From Fibrobacterota bacterium (GTDB taxonomy: Bacteria > Fibrobacterota > Chitinivibrionia > Chitinivibrionales > Chitinispirillaceae), in contig PLTF01000072.1 in assembly GCA_003164335.1 (NCBI GenBank), forward strand, positions 1 through 35,260: 35,260 nt of DNA, read 5' to 3'. Below the pieces are notes generated by a model. It searched no databases. It saw nothing but the letters and a program-made list of their open reading frames with translations, and was not told the origin of the DNA. The number at the start of each line of letters is the position of its first letter. Position 1 is the first letter of the stretch. Below are positions 23,850 through 32,305 of the stretch, in pieces. The translations under genes and the position numbers were made by a program.

Positions 23850-25336
23850 GGTTCCTCCTGATGTATGGTAACGATGTCTTTTCCCATTGCAACGAGCAGC
23901 GCAGCCCTGCTGCGTAATCGCCGGTATTGTGCATTGGTCAATCCAAGCTCGGCCTGCTGCAGCGTTTCGTCGGCAAGAAGCAGGTCGGCAAACTTTCCGC
24001 TGCCCTGTTTGAAATCGCTGTTGGTCAGATCGTAACTCTCCTGCGCAGAATGAAAGGACTCCTCCGATGCGGCAAAGTTACTGTCCGCCGCATTGCACTC
24101 GGCAATCGCCGAGCGGATCTCAATTTCAACGCCCTTGGTCACCTGGTTATAAAGGATATCGTACTTTTCCGCATTGGAAAGGTATTGGGCCGCTTTGGAA
24201 CTGCTCGAAAAACCGTCGAAGAGTGTCCATTGGGCGCCCAGGCCCACGGTCCAGTTGGTTGTTCCGGGCGCATCCTTGAAAAGCGATTCGCTTGTATTAA
24301 ACTTTGAATATCCGACCGATCCCAGAGCGGAAATGGAGGGGAGGTAGTTGGCCCGGTAGATTTTGGCACCGTTTTTATTCGCTTCGGAAATGAGTCGGAG
24401 CGCCTTGAGGTCCTTGCGATCCGCAAGCGCGGTTTTAACTGCTTCATCGGCCTGCGGCAGGGGAGCGCTGACGAGCGCGGCGGGGAGGGCAGCCGTATCG
24501 AGCGGTGTGGAATCGGTAAGACTCCTGCCCATGAATGAGTTTAAATTCATACGCGCCGTAAAGGCATCCCGCCTGGCGATGATGGCGGTTGCATTCTGTT
24601 GCGCGACATCGGACTTTACCGCGAGAATCTGCTGCCTGCTGCCTGAGCCAAGCTCAAAATTTCTCTCCTGAAAGGCATTGACCTCTTTTTTTCGGGCAAC
24701 GGCATTCTCCGCAATGTCCCCCTTTTTTTTTGCGATGACGGCATTGGAAAAGGCGTCGAAGGCCGCCAGCTGCAGGGTCTGTATCTCTCTTGTATAGTTG
24801 TTGCGCGTCGATTGGTCGTATTGATGGGCGATCTTGATCGCCGTACCGATTTTACCGAAGGTATATATTGGCTGCGTAACATTCAGGCTTGTACTGTAAG
24901 TCAAGGAAGTTATCGGTTTGGATAATTCCGATAGAATACTGTACAATTCGGCTACAGAATCAAATGATTGTGAAGCGGCGCCTGTTACCTGCGCCTGTTG
25001 CTTTACCTGCTTGGCAATGGTACTCGCGTTTTCTGCCGAACCGACATCGGTTTCCGCGTTTGAACCGGAACTTGAGCCGGATCCCGAACTCCCGAAAAGA
25101 GAAGCACGACTCTCCACAGCGGACGCTGAGACGGAAACGGTGGGATAGGCGTGCGACCATCCCTGCTTCACATTTTCCTCGGATTTCCTGATCGTCTGCC
25201 GCATCATCTTTGTCGAGTCGCTGTTTGTGCAAACCTCCCGTATCGCCTGTTCAATCGTAATTCCCTGCGAAAAAGTTCTTCCCGATAAACACAGGATGAT
25301 TCCGCACGAGACAACGTACCGCAATTGCGTTCTCAT
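23846..25336 (-). CDS. TolC-family outer-membrane channel
   Basis: The 496-residue protein has a signal peptide (VVSCGIILCLSGRTFSQ) followed by ITIEQAIREVCTNS and ENVKQGWSHAYPTVSVSAS, the TolC-like entry. It has two repeats of long coiled-coil helices with beta-strand blocks (LNVTQPIYTFGKIGTAIKIAHQYD, WTVGLGAQWTLFDGFSSSSKAAQY). A Ser/Gly-rich insert (GSSGSGSSSGSNAET) and following helix lengthen the first extracellular region, making it larger than usual TolC proteins. It overlaps tetR and the adaptor gene by 4 bp each. A 9-A, 5-G run in the coding strand (plus-strand T9 at 24723-24731) could slip. Confidence 0.92.
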   Translation of the reverse strand: MRTQLRYVVSCGIILCLSGRTFSQGITIEQAIREVCTNSDSTKMMRQTIRKSEENVKQGWSHAYPTVSVSASAVESRASLFGSSGSGSSSGSNAETDVGSAENASTIAKQVKQQAQVTGAASQSFDSVAELYSILSELSKPITSLTYSTSLNVTQPIYTFGKIGTAIKIAHQYDQSTRNNYTREIQTLQLAAFDAFSNAVIAKKKGDIAENAVARKKEVNAFQERNFELGSGSRQQILAVKSDVAQQNATAIIARRDAFTARMNLNSFMGRSLTDSTPLDTAALPAALVSAPLPQADEAVKTALADRKDLKALRLISEANKNGAKIYRANYLPSISALGSVGYSKFNTSESLFKDAPGTTNWTVGLGAQWTLFDGFSSSSKAAQYLSNAEKYDILYNQVTKGVEIEIRSAIAECNAADSNFAASEESFHSAQESYDLTNSDFKQGSGKFADLLLADETLQQAELGLTNAQYRRLRSRAALLVAMGKDIVTIHQEEP

Positions 25337-26019
25337 AGTACTCCCCGTGATTGTTCTTGGGTACGGGACGATGCCCCGACCGCGCGATAGCCAAGCCCGT
25401 TTGCCATGAAAGAAAGAAGCTGATGTATCTCCTGCCCGGCATTGCCCATTTTACCGTTGAGCTTCCATTGAAAGAGAATGCCCCGGACAAGAGCGCTGAG
25501 GTAGTTTGCCAATTGCAGGTCCTCTAACGGGCTGGTGATCTCTCCGCGCTGCCTGGCATCGTGAATAAGAGCTATTTGCAGGTCCAGGAGACGGTGAAAT
25601 TTTTCAGGCAACTCTTCAAGGAGCCGGCGGTGGTTCTCGGTAATTTTATTCCGGTCTAAGCTGCAGGCTGATTGGAAATTTGTCACCGACAGCAGCAAAG
25701 CAAAATTCTCTCCTAAAAAGGAAAATGTCGTTTCCAGCATAATTTCAAGATTCTTAATGAAGCTCAGAGCCGGGTTAATCGCACTGGATAGCTGCTGGCA
25801 TAGCCTTTCAAGATCGCGGATTGCCAGGCTGAGAAAAATTTCTTCCTTATCCGAATAATATGTGTACAATGCCGCCTTGGAAAAGCCCGCCGCCACGGCG
25901 ATATCTTCGAGTCGTGCCTCGGAAAAGCTGCTGTTCGAGAACACTTTGCGGGCAGCGTTCAAAATCAAACCGCTTTTTGCTTCCCGGATTGCCTGCTCTC
26001 GCATGACTTTTGGATCCAT
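25333..26019 (-). CDS. TetR-family regulator of the efflux operon
   Basis: The 228-residue protein has an N-terminal TetR helix-turn-helix (ILNAARKVFSNSSFSEARLEDIAVAAGFSKAALYTYYSDKEEIFLSLA) and a long C-terminal ligand-binding domain. It is the first gene of the efflux operon and overlaps tolC by 4 bp, so it controls its own transcript. Ligand is unknown. A 14-bp palindrome (TAACTTCGAAGTTA) and a well-spaced promoter lie directly upstream. The ATG at 26019 has GAGGG about 8 bases upstream. Confidence 0.93.
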   Translation of the reverse strand: MDPKVMREQAIREAKSGLILNAARKVFSNSSFSEARLEDIAVAAGFSKAALYTYYSDKEEIFLSLAIRDLERLCQQLSSAINPALSFIKNLEIMLETTFSFLGENFALLLSVTNFQSACSLDRNKITENHRRLLEELPEKFHRLLDLQIALIHDARQRGEITSPLEDLQLANYLSALVRGILFQWKLNGKMGNAGQEIHQLLSFMANGLGYRAVGASSRTQEQSRGVL

Positions 26020-26044
26020 ATTGTGCCCTCAAAGGTTATATTGC

Positions 26045-26058
26045 TAACTTCGAAGTTA
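26045..26058 (-). promoter_or_regulatory. TetR-type operator of the efflux operon
   Basis: TAACTTCGAAGTTA is a perfect 14-bp palindrome touching the downstream edge of the -10 hexamer of the tetR promoter. Binding of the TetR-family protein would block initiation, giving autorepression of the whole operon. Confidence 0.7.
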
Positions 26059-26086
26059 ATATAATAAATGCAAAGTCAAATTGCAA
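26058..26086 (-). promoter_or_regulatory. Promoter of tetR-tolC-MFP-RND
   Basis: Read on the minus strand, TTGCAA (26081-26086) and TATATT (26058-26063) are separated by 17 bp, an AT-rich sigma-70 promoter ahead of the tetR start at 26019. The remaining gap to the liaF-like gene holds a run of eight G (26120-26127) and nothing else recognised. Confidence 0.6.
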
Positions 26087-26255
26087 ACATTATATTTAAT
26101 TGATTGGAAATCCTCTCCAGGGGGGGGTGATAAACGAATGTGCAAGAATACCGAATGATTAGAAACTTGAAGGCTCAAGAAATGTTCTTCCGGCATATGG
26201 ACATTTTATTTTCCGGAGTGCATACTCTTAAGTTCAACCTTAGATAGGAGGCAGA

Positions 26256-26816
26256 GTGAAAATGGGATTTCTTTTTTCCGGGCTATTCTGGGGAATTATT
26301 CTTATATTTCTCGGCGTTACGGTGATTATCAATCTTATTTTCCATGTTCATATCCCCCTTTTCAGGATAATTTTTGCCCTGCTGTTGATTTACCTCGGCT
26401 TTCGGGTCATGCTGGGAGGCAATTGGGGAGGGCATTCCCACTGCAGGAGCGCGGGAAATGCAATAATGTTCAGCGATGCGACTATTGCTTCAGACTCGGG
26501 TGATGGGGAGTACAGCATTATATTCGGCAAGGGGGTAGTCGAGGCGGGGTCGATTTTCGGCGCCGATACCCGGCGGCGATCGCTGCGTATCAACACGGTA
26601 TTCGGTTCTACCCTGGTTAGAATTCCAAGGAATATTCCCATAGCTATCCGGGCCTCTTCGGCATTCGGCGGAATTACGCTTCCTGATGGATCGACGACTG
26701 CATTTGGCGAGACGATCTATAGAAATGGAGCTTGCAGAGCAACTGCCGATGAATCGGCAATCTGCACGGTCAATGTCAGTGCGGTTTTTGGAGCGTGCCG
26801 AATTGAGGAACGTTAA
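26256..26816 (+). CDS. LiaF/YvqF-like membrane protein
   Basis: The 186-residue protein has two N-terminal transmembrane segments (GLFWGIILIFLGVTVIINLIF and FRIIFALLLIYLGFRVMLG). A C-terminal beta-rich domain follows, with repeated short strands (YSIIFGKGVVEAGSIFGADT, SLRINTVFGSTLVRIP, IRASSAFGGITLPDG). This is the LiaF/cell-wall-active-antibiotic response pattern. In Firmicutes LiaF restrains envelope-stress sensing; in Gram-negatives similar proteins are uncharacterised. GTG at 26256 follows GGAGG by 5 bases; ATG at 26262 is an alternative. It is divergent from tetR and so could share an envelope-stress theme, but that is speculative. A strong palindrome follows the gene at 26867-26908. Confidence 0.75.
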   Translation: MKMGFLFSGLFWGIILIFLGVTVIINLIFHVHIPLFRIIFALLLIYLGFRVMLGGNWGGHSHCRSAGNAIMFSDATIASDSGDGEYSIIFGKGVVEAGSIFGADTRRRSLRINTVFGSTLVRIPRNIPIAIRASSAFGGITLPDGSTTAFGETIYRNGACRATADESAICTVNVSAVFGACRIEER

Positions 26817-26866
26817 GCCGAATCGCTACAGCAAGCGAATTACCGGTAATTCTTGCCATCTTATTT

Positions 26867-26908
26867 ATTGAAACTCCCCGTAGCATGCATGCTGCGGGGA
26901 GTTTCAAT
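26867..26908. terminator. 42-bp near-perfect palindrome after the liaF-like gene
   Basis: Arms ATTGAAACTCCCCG-TAGCATG and CATGCTG-CGGGGAGTTTCAAT (21 bp each, one mismatch that is a U-G wobble in RNA) join without a spacer. In RNA this makes a very stable hairpin 50 bp past the stop. No T-tract follows, so factor-independent termination is possible but not canonical. Confidence 0.55.
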
Positions 26909-27114
26909 TCTCTGCAATCTGCCTGATGGCCTTTTCGCCGAAAAAACGTTGACCGCCTGTGATAAACCATATTTCTTGAACAGCGCAGGTAACGACCCTG
27001 TAACCTTCTATTTCGCAGGTGTTTAGGGCCTTGATGAGATAGAAAATTATAGTATCGACTCAAGGATGCAAATACTTTCGGTACTTCTGAAAAAATGTAG
27101 TAATTTTATAAAGG
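26909..27114. other. Gene-free stretch before the sigma-54 promoter
   Basis: Nothing coding is supported here. Two GCAGGTG/GCAGGTAACG-like words occur near 26983 and 27014, and the sequence is AT-rich from 27030 on. The position suits an upstream activator site for the sigma-54 promoter, but no clean dyad was found. Confidence 0.3.
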
Positions 27115-27130
27115 TGGCACGCAATTTGCA
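27115..27130 (+). promoter_or_regulatory. Sigma-54 (RpoN) promoter of the VWA protein gene
   Basis: TGGCACG (27115-27121), four bases, then TTGCA (27126-27130) matches the RpoN consensus at every strongly conserved position. GG (27116-27117) and GC (27128-27129) are exactly 10 bases apart. Transcription would start near 27140, about 105 bases before the ATG. The leader can fold GGGTTTT (27162-27168) against AAAACCC (27197-27203). Confidence 0.78.
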
Positions 27131-27245
27131 CTTTTGTTTCCAGGGAAAAGATACCCATTGAGGGTTTTAAAATCTACGGCTTTGCTGTTCTGCGAAAAAA
27201 CCCAAAGAGAAGGGGGGCTTTTCTATGCGCCTTAACGGAGGGATA

Positions 27246-30200
27246 ATGCAGCAAAAAATACTGAATTGCGCTTTTATTCTGGCTTTGGTTGTTTGCGGAT
27301 CCTCATTTGCCGTCACCGTGGGGAAGTTCAGCTATCTTGGAGCTCCGGAAGATTATAACGGGGATACCATGAAGGTGAACGACACCATCGTTGCAATGTC
27401 GAATCAGATTTTTGTTAAAAACCAGACGATTACCAGCGCAATCCCGGATACCCCGTGTGTTTTTTTTGTTATCGACAACTCGTCCAGCATGAGTTATTAC
27501 AATTTTGATGGCAACCATCCCCTGAGCGATTCTCTCGGATATCGTTTCAAAGTCGCCAACGCATTGATCGATACGCTCTACAAGCATTATCCCTCGGCTC
27601 AGGTCGGTATCGCCGTCTTTGATTCCGGACTCGATTACAACGTGTCTACCGACCCTACCGTCATGACCGCCTGTCCCGCACCCTACAACACGTCGGGTCT
27701 GGGAGCCTATATGAAGCTCCTCACCCTGAACGGCTCCTATGAGGGAACCACCGGGCTTGCCCTGGCGCATAAGTACCTGCATGATTCACTGTACGCTCTT
27801 AGTACCGCCAATCAATATCAGGGCCAGACCAAATACTACGACCTTGTGTATAACGCGCATAAATTACGAGGCAATACCAATATCGACATCGGCTTTACAG
27901 CTGCTAAAAATGCGATGCTCCTGGCAACGCACCCGAAGCAGGATCGGTATGTCATCTTCCAGTCCGACGGGGCTTCGAATTGCTGCGGAACCACTACCTG
28001 GAACTTCATGAATCCGGGCGACTCGATGCCTACCACCTATACCATTTATTACAACAGAATTCCCGCCGACTCCGTCGCCGATATCGACAGCATGACGAAA
28101 ATGAATACCAACATCCGGAATGACGGGTACTCGGTCAACAACCCCCGAAGCACGTTATATCCCTTTTTAATCAGTTCCTATTCTTCACTCCTGACCTTTT
28201 TAATGAATAACGTTTATACGGCGATCGCCACCTCGACCCTTGCCGGACCGGCAAGCATTACGATCGGAACCCAGACTGCCACCTCATGGGTCGATTCGTC
28301 TTTTACCTTCAACAACCTGTTCCCGCTCACCGGAGCGTTTACGCCATTCACCTACGATATTAGTTACGCAATTGCGATAAACGGTACCGTCTTTGCCGAT
28401 ACTACCCACGTCATCAATTTCGAGGTAGCACGGATACCGGGCCAGGCCATCGATACCACGCAATTCCAGATCCAGCGATGGGACCGGTCGCTCGTATGCC
28501 GGTATAACGGGGAGGTAGTTTCGGCGATTACCGACCAGATGGATTCGATAGAATTGCGGTTCGGCTTCTCCCCCGGAACGGCAAATTACAGTTACAGTAC
28601 GGTAAAGGTGCAGCTGTCCACCACCACCGGCCCGCAGACCGACAGCGAGGTTTATACGCTCTCGCGTATCGGGACAACCGATACCTTCTCGGTAAAATTC
28701 AAAGATACCACGCTCATTCCTTCGGTGAAGGGCGACGGCATTCTGGAACACTCTTCCCCCATTGATACCATCGTCGCAGTATTCAAGAATCGTGAGACGC
28801 CCCAGCTTCCCATGGATACCCTGCGGTTTGCCTGCCCGGTTTATGTTTCACCCGGGCAAATATTTCTATCGGTCATTAATGACACCATTTATGCCGGCGA
28901 TACCGCTACCATTTCCGGCTGGGTAGCGACCGCCAGGGGCGATACGCTCCCGTCGCTCCGCAACTCCATTTCCTGGACGCAAAACCCGCCTGTTGACCCC
29001 GGTGATGCCCTTATCGGCGCAACCGGCGGTACGACTCGCTTTACCGCGACCCAGGCCTTCGATTCCACCGGCAACTATCGCAGGATTCCCATCATGGCCT
29101 CGGTGGTCAATCCCTACAACACCGCCAGGACCGTAACGGCCACGGCCTATGTCGTCGTTCTGCCGCGACCTTCCGGATACAGCATCGGGGTCGAACGATA
29201 TTCAGACACCGCTCTGTCCAGTAATAACATCCTCACCGGCCGGTCGAACTTTTACTGGGTCGCAGCAGGGTTACCAACCATCCCCATGAATTCGCAGATC
29301 GATACCCTCTATACATATGCCGTGGTTCGCGATACCTTCGGGAACTATATCCGGTTGACCGATTCGGCCACTTCCTGGACCGCGCTCAATCCCGACACGG
29401 TCGGCGCCCAGGTGAAGAGTGCAAAGGGTATTGTAAATTTCGGTCTTATTTCACGCGTCAATGGCGTCTCTTCAGGAAGCGGGGCGGTAGTCGTTACCGA
29501 TACCTCGTGCCGCCGGCCCGATACGGTGCTTGTCCAGCTTCACTCGGGTTCGCTGGTTGCGATAGGCCTGTTTAGCGCCGCCGACACGGTCCATCCTATC
29601 GATACTCTCAGTTTGAGTACCGACCAGTCGATTAACCTGCTGGTCCAGGGAGAGTATTCCGGAGCGCCTGCGACGTGGGTCCAAATCCCCGCACTGTGGA
29701 GCATGGCGCCCAACCCGGATACGCTCAAATTTACCGTCCCGGTTCCTGCAGTTAACGCCATTACCTGGACCTGCACCCCGCTTACTGCGGGACATGCGCT
29801 CCTTACCCTGAGCTCTGCAGGGCAGTCGGTGACCATACCGGTGATTATAACGGCTTCCAGTGTTGACACCGTACATCTTGTCCTGGTAACCAATCCGGAT
29901 TCCTGCTTTGCGGGTCGACCCATTAAGCTCGCAGCTTCGATCGGCAATACCCATGGGCTCCTTCCCGGTTCGTCGGTGCAGTCGAGCGTTTACCACGATT
30001 TTCTCAATAACAACCTGCGCCCCGAATTCCTGCCCTGGCTGATCGTCAATGGCGGAGCGACTCCGGACTCGCTGGATAAACCGCTGCAGGAGTCGTTTTC
30101 CAACGGTACGGATACCCTGTACCTGGTGCTGTACTATGCACCGGGGTCGCCCGACAGCCTGCACCGGATTCAGCTGACGCTGAGCAGCGTCCTTCAGGCG

Positions 30201-31703
30201 ACGACGGTTCCCTTCAGGCTCCATCCCGCCATCATCGATTCCCTGCAGATTGAGGATACCAACGGAGTGCATCTCATCGATACGGTCATCCTGTCGCAGA
30301 CGAATCCAAGCGATTCCCTGCTTGCGCGCGGTTTCGACAAGTATGGAAATCCGGTCAACCTCGATTCGAGTGCCGGGGCGATCCTGAATTCCACCATCTG
30401 GTCGGCGGAAGGTTCCATTCCGCAACCGGCGGTCTCTACGGGAGCCGACATTTATTACACCGCCTCAGCGGTGCGGGCCATCCAGACCGGCAGTGTCTGG
30501 GCCACGCTGGTCACCGACTCCGCCACACTTCGGACCTCGGTACCGGTTAAGGTACTGCCGTCTCTTCCGTATCTTGTTTCCGCCATTACCCGGGACCGGA
30601 TCGGGGGCATTTACGATTCGTCCGACGGCTTGATTGACGAGATAGACTGCTACTTTAATACCGCGGTGAACATCACGAGCGCGGATTATGTCTATTTCTC
30701 GGCGGTCTACGGCACGGATACCCTGAAAGTCACCGGCATTACGCAGTTGAGCGACAGCGCCTATGCGCTCTCGATTCACGACTCCTTGACCAACCTGAGC
30801 GTGCCGCAAACATCCTGGAAACCTGCCGTAACGATCAATAACCTGCCGGTTACGATCAACGGCTCTGTTGTGGCGGCAGACGGGTGCGCCCCGGTGGTCT
30901 GGCAGGTGATCAAACATGCCAACGGGCCGAGCCACCAGAACGATGTCGTCGAGGTGCTTTTCAGCGAAAACATCTTCAACCGGTCGGGCGGACAATTTAC
31001 GACTGCCAACCAGCCCTCCCAGACCCTGATGGCATATACCCTGACCCCGACGGGGTATGTCGCGATCGATTCCATGTTCAGCAATATTGTCGGGTTCAAC
31101 AGCAACCAGCCCGACAGCGTTCTGTTTTTTACCATGAGCAACGGGGCCAATCTGACCGACACGGATTATGTCAACATCGTGACGCCGAATTGCCTGATCC
31201 AAGATCAACACGGCAATGTTCCTCCGGAAGACAACCATCGCTGCCGGGTGACGATTACCGGCAATGCGATCAGCCTGGTAACCTTTCCTAATCCGAGCAA
31301 AGGTATCTTCACGCATCATACTTCGAGCGGGAACAACGGCGATATCGATTTTTTCGACCAGCCGCAGGCATCGCAGTGGGTCCAGCAGGATAATGCAGGA
31401 TTCATCCTGCAACTGCAAGGGGTCAACTGGCCGCAGATCGGCACCGGGAACGTCGGTGCGCACCTGGAGATTTACGATATCGTCGGCAACATGGTTAACT
31501 CCGCGCAAACCGACAACCTGCTCAGGAAAAACGTGCAGGGCAGTTCAAATGTGACCAGTGTGTCAATCTATTGGAACGGCGGAAACCGCAAGGGAATGCT
31601 TACCTCTCCGGGGATTTATCGCGCGGTCGTCTCCATCACCTATCCGGCCAATACCCTTAACTATAAGAATGCCCGGCTGATAACAAAACTCGGAGTCCGA
31701 TAG
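27246..31703 (+). CDS. Large secreted VWA-domain protein with sorting-type C-terminus
   Basis: The 1485-residue protein has a signal peptide (ILNCAFILALVVCGSSFA). A VWA domain spans about 70-320, with an intact MIDAS DNSSS (Asp77) and FQSDGASNCCG near 239. About a thousand residues of Thr/Asp/Val-rich beta-sandwich repeats follow (many xGDTxxxxGW and DTL strands). The tail LEIYDIVGNMVNS...GIYRAVVSITYP resembles type IX sorting or FlgD-Ig domains. It is probably a surface or extracellular metal-dependent adhesin or filament component. The ATG at 27246 is favoured over 27225 because GGAGGG lies 3 bases upstream and the signal peptide starts there. Transcription is predicted to be RpoN-dependent. 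No operon partner. Confidence 0.85.
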   Translation: MQQKILNCAFILALVVCGSSFAVTVGKFSYLGAPEDYNGDTMKVNDTIVAMSNQIFVKNQTITSAIPDTPCVFFVIDNSSSMSYYNFDGNHPLSDSLGYRFKVANALIDTLYKHYPSAQVGIAVFDSGLDYNVSTDPTVMTACPAPYNTSGLGAYMKLLTLNGSYEGTTGLALAHKYLHDSLYALSTANQYQGQTKYYDLVYNAHKLRGNTNIDIGFTAAKNAMLLATHPKQDRYVIFQSDGASNCCGTTTWNFMNPGDSMPTTYTIYYNRIPADSVADIDSMTKMNTNIRNDGYSVNNPRSTLYPFLISSYSSLLTFLMNNVYTAIATSTLAGPASITIGTQTATSWVDSSFTFNNLFPLTGAFTPFTYDISYAIAINGTVFADTTHVINFEVARIPGQAIDTTQFQIQRWDRSLVCRYNGEVVSAITDQMDSIELRFGFSPGTANYSYSTVKVQLSTTTGPQTDSEVYTLSRIGTTDTFSVKFKDTTLIPSVKGDGILEHSSPIDTIVAVFKNRETPQLPMDTLRFACPVYVSPGQIFLSVINDTIYAGDTATISGWVATARGDTLPSLRNSISWTQNPPVDPGDALIGATGGTTRFTATQAFDSTGNYRRIPIMASVVNPYNTARTVTATAYVVVLPRPSGYSIGVERYSDTALSSNNILTGRSNFYWVAAGLPTIPMNSQIDTLYTYAVVRDTFGNYIRLTDSATSWTALNPDTVGAQVKSAKGIVNFGLISRVNGVSSGSGAVVVTDTSCRRPDTVLVQLHSGSLVAIGLFSAADTVHPIDTLSLSTDQSINLLVQGEYSGAPATWVQIPALWSMAPNPDTLKFTVPVPAVNAITWTCTPLTAGHALLTLSSAGQSVTIPVIITASSVDTVHLVLVTNPDSCFAGRPIKLAASIGNTHGLLPGSSVQSSVYHDFLNNNLRPEFLPWLIVNGGATPDSLDKPLQESFSNGTDTLYLVLYYAPGSPDSLHRIQLTLSSVLQATTVPFRLHPAIIDSLQIEDTNGVHLIDTVILSQTNPSDSLLARGFDKYGNPVNLDSSAGAILNSTIWSAEGSIPQPAVSTGADIYYTASAVRAIQTGSVWATLVTDSATLRTSVPVKVLPSLPYLVSAITRDRIGGIYDSSDGLIDEIDCYFNTAVNITSADYVYFSAVYGTDTLKVTGITQLSDSAYALSIHDSLTNLSVPQTSWKPAVTINNLPVTINGSVVAADGCAPVVWQVIKHANGPSHQNDVVEVLFSENIFNRSGGQFTTANQPSQTLMAYTLTPTGYVAIDSMFSNIVGFNSNQPDSVLFFTMSNGANLTDTDYVNIVTPNCLIQDQHGNVPPEDNHRCRVTITGNAISLVTFPNPSKGIFTHHTSSGNNGDIDFFDQPQASQWVQQDNAGFILQLQGVNWPQIGTGNVGAHLEIYDIVGNMVNSAQTDNLLRKNVQGSSNVTSVSIYWNGGNRKGMLTSPGIYRAVVSITYPANTLNYKNARLITKLGVR

Positions 31704-31719
31704 TTTTATTGAAAATTCG

Positions 31720-31771
31720 TTACTACTCAGGTGGGGAAACCATGAAATGGTTTCCCCACCAGAGGCACCAA
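31720..31771 (+). repeat. Modular repeat, copy R7 (stem C), upstream of ybeY
   Basis: Terminal TTACTACTCAGGT is followed by a 14-bp perfect stem GGTGGGGAAACCAT/ATGGTTTCCCCACC (31730-31743/31747-31760, 3-base loop) and the family edge AGAGGCACCA. AGAGG at 31761-31765 is placed to act as the ribosome-binding site of ybeY. Confidence 0.83.
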
Positions 31772-32212
31772 ATGTCTAAGAAGAGCCTAAATCCGCTTCG
31801 AGTTTACCGGCGTACCAAATGTTCAGCGATGACGGATACCGAGCTTCGGAAGTGCGCTTTCAGAATTTATAAACAGGAGCACGTCGACACCGCCCGGGCC
31901 GTGTCGCTGGTCTTCTGCTCAGACTATATCATTCGCTCCCTCAATGCCCGGTACCGGCATATCGACCGGGCCACCGATGTGCTCTCCTTCGGCTTCGATG
32001 ATCCCGACCTCCTCGGAGAAATCTATATATCCGTTGAGCGGGCAGCGGTGCAATCCCGCCGGTTCGGCTCCTCCCTGCGGGAGGAAGTTCTGCGGCTTTT
32101 TATCCATGGCCTCTTCCATTTACTGGGCTATGATCATGAAGCGGAGGACGACCGGGCAACAATGGAACAAAAGGAACGGCTATGCCTCGCCGCAGCCGTC
32201 GATCCTCGCTGA
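31772..32212 (+). CDS. ybeY: Endoribonuclease / rRNA maturation factor YbeY
   Basis: The 146-residue UPF0054 metalloprotein has ARAVSLVFCSDYIIRSLNARYRHIDRATDVLSFGF and the zinc motif HGLFHLLGYDHEAEDD (HGxxHxxGYDH). YbeY takes part in 16S rRNA 3' processing and ribosome quality control. The ATG at 31772 is preferred; in-frame starts at 31709 (TTG) and 31742 (ATG) would translate repeat R7 into an unusual N-terminus. The usual genomic partners phoH and era are not adjacent. The stop is 93 bp ahead of etfB. Confidence 0.93.
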   Translation: MSKKSLNPLRVYRRTKCSAMTDTELRKCAFRIYKQEHVDTARAVSLVFCSDYIIRSLNARYRHIDRATDVLSFGFDDPDLLGEIYISVERAAVQSRRFGSSLREEVLRLFIHGLFHLLGYDHEAEDDRATMEQKERLCLAAAVDPR

Positions 32213-32305
32213 TACGGTGAACGATTCCCCGATTGAAGCTCCCAAAAACTATTTTTTATCGCTTTAGGCCTTTTTTGCAACCTTTCTGTATAAAGGAGTT
32301 TTGCC

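Noticed and set aside
27131-27245. Cyclic-di-GMP riboswitch in the VWA gene leader
   Set aside because: The leader has a weak stem and CGGCTTTGC-like words, but not the conserved cores of known GEMM or type II switches.
31709-31771. Longer ybeY start at a TTG (31709) or ATG (31742)
   Set aside because: These would translate repeat R7; the ATG at 31772 has a well-placed AGAGG and gives a normal-length YbeY. Kept only as a possibility in the findings.
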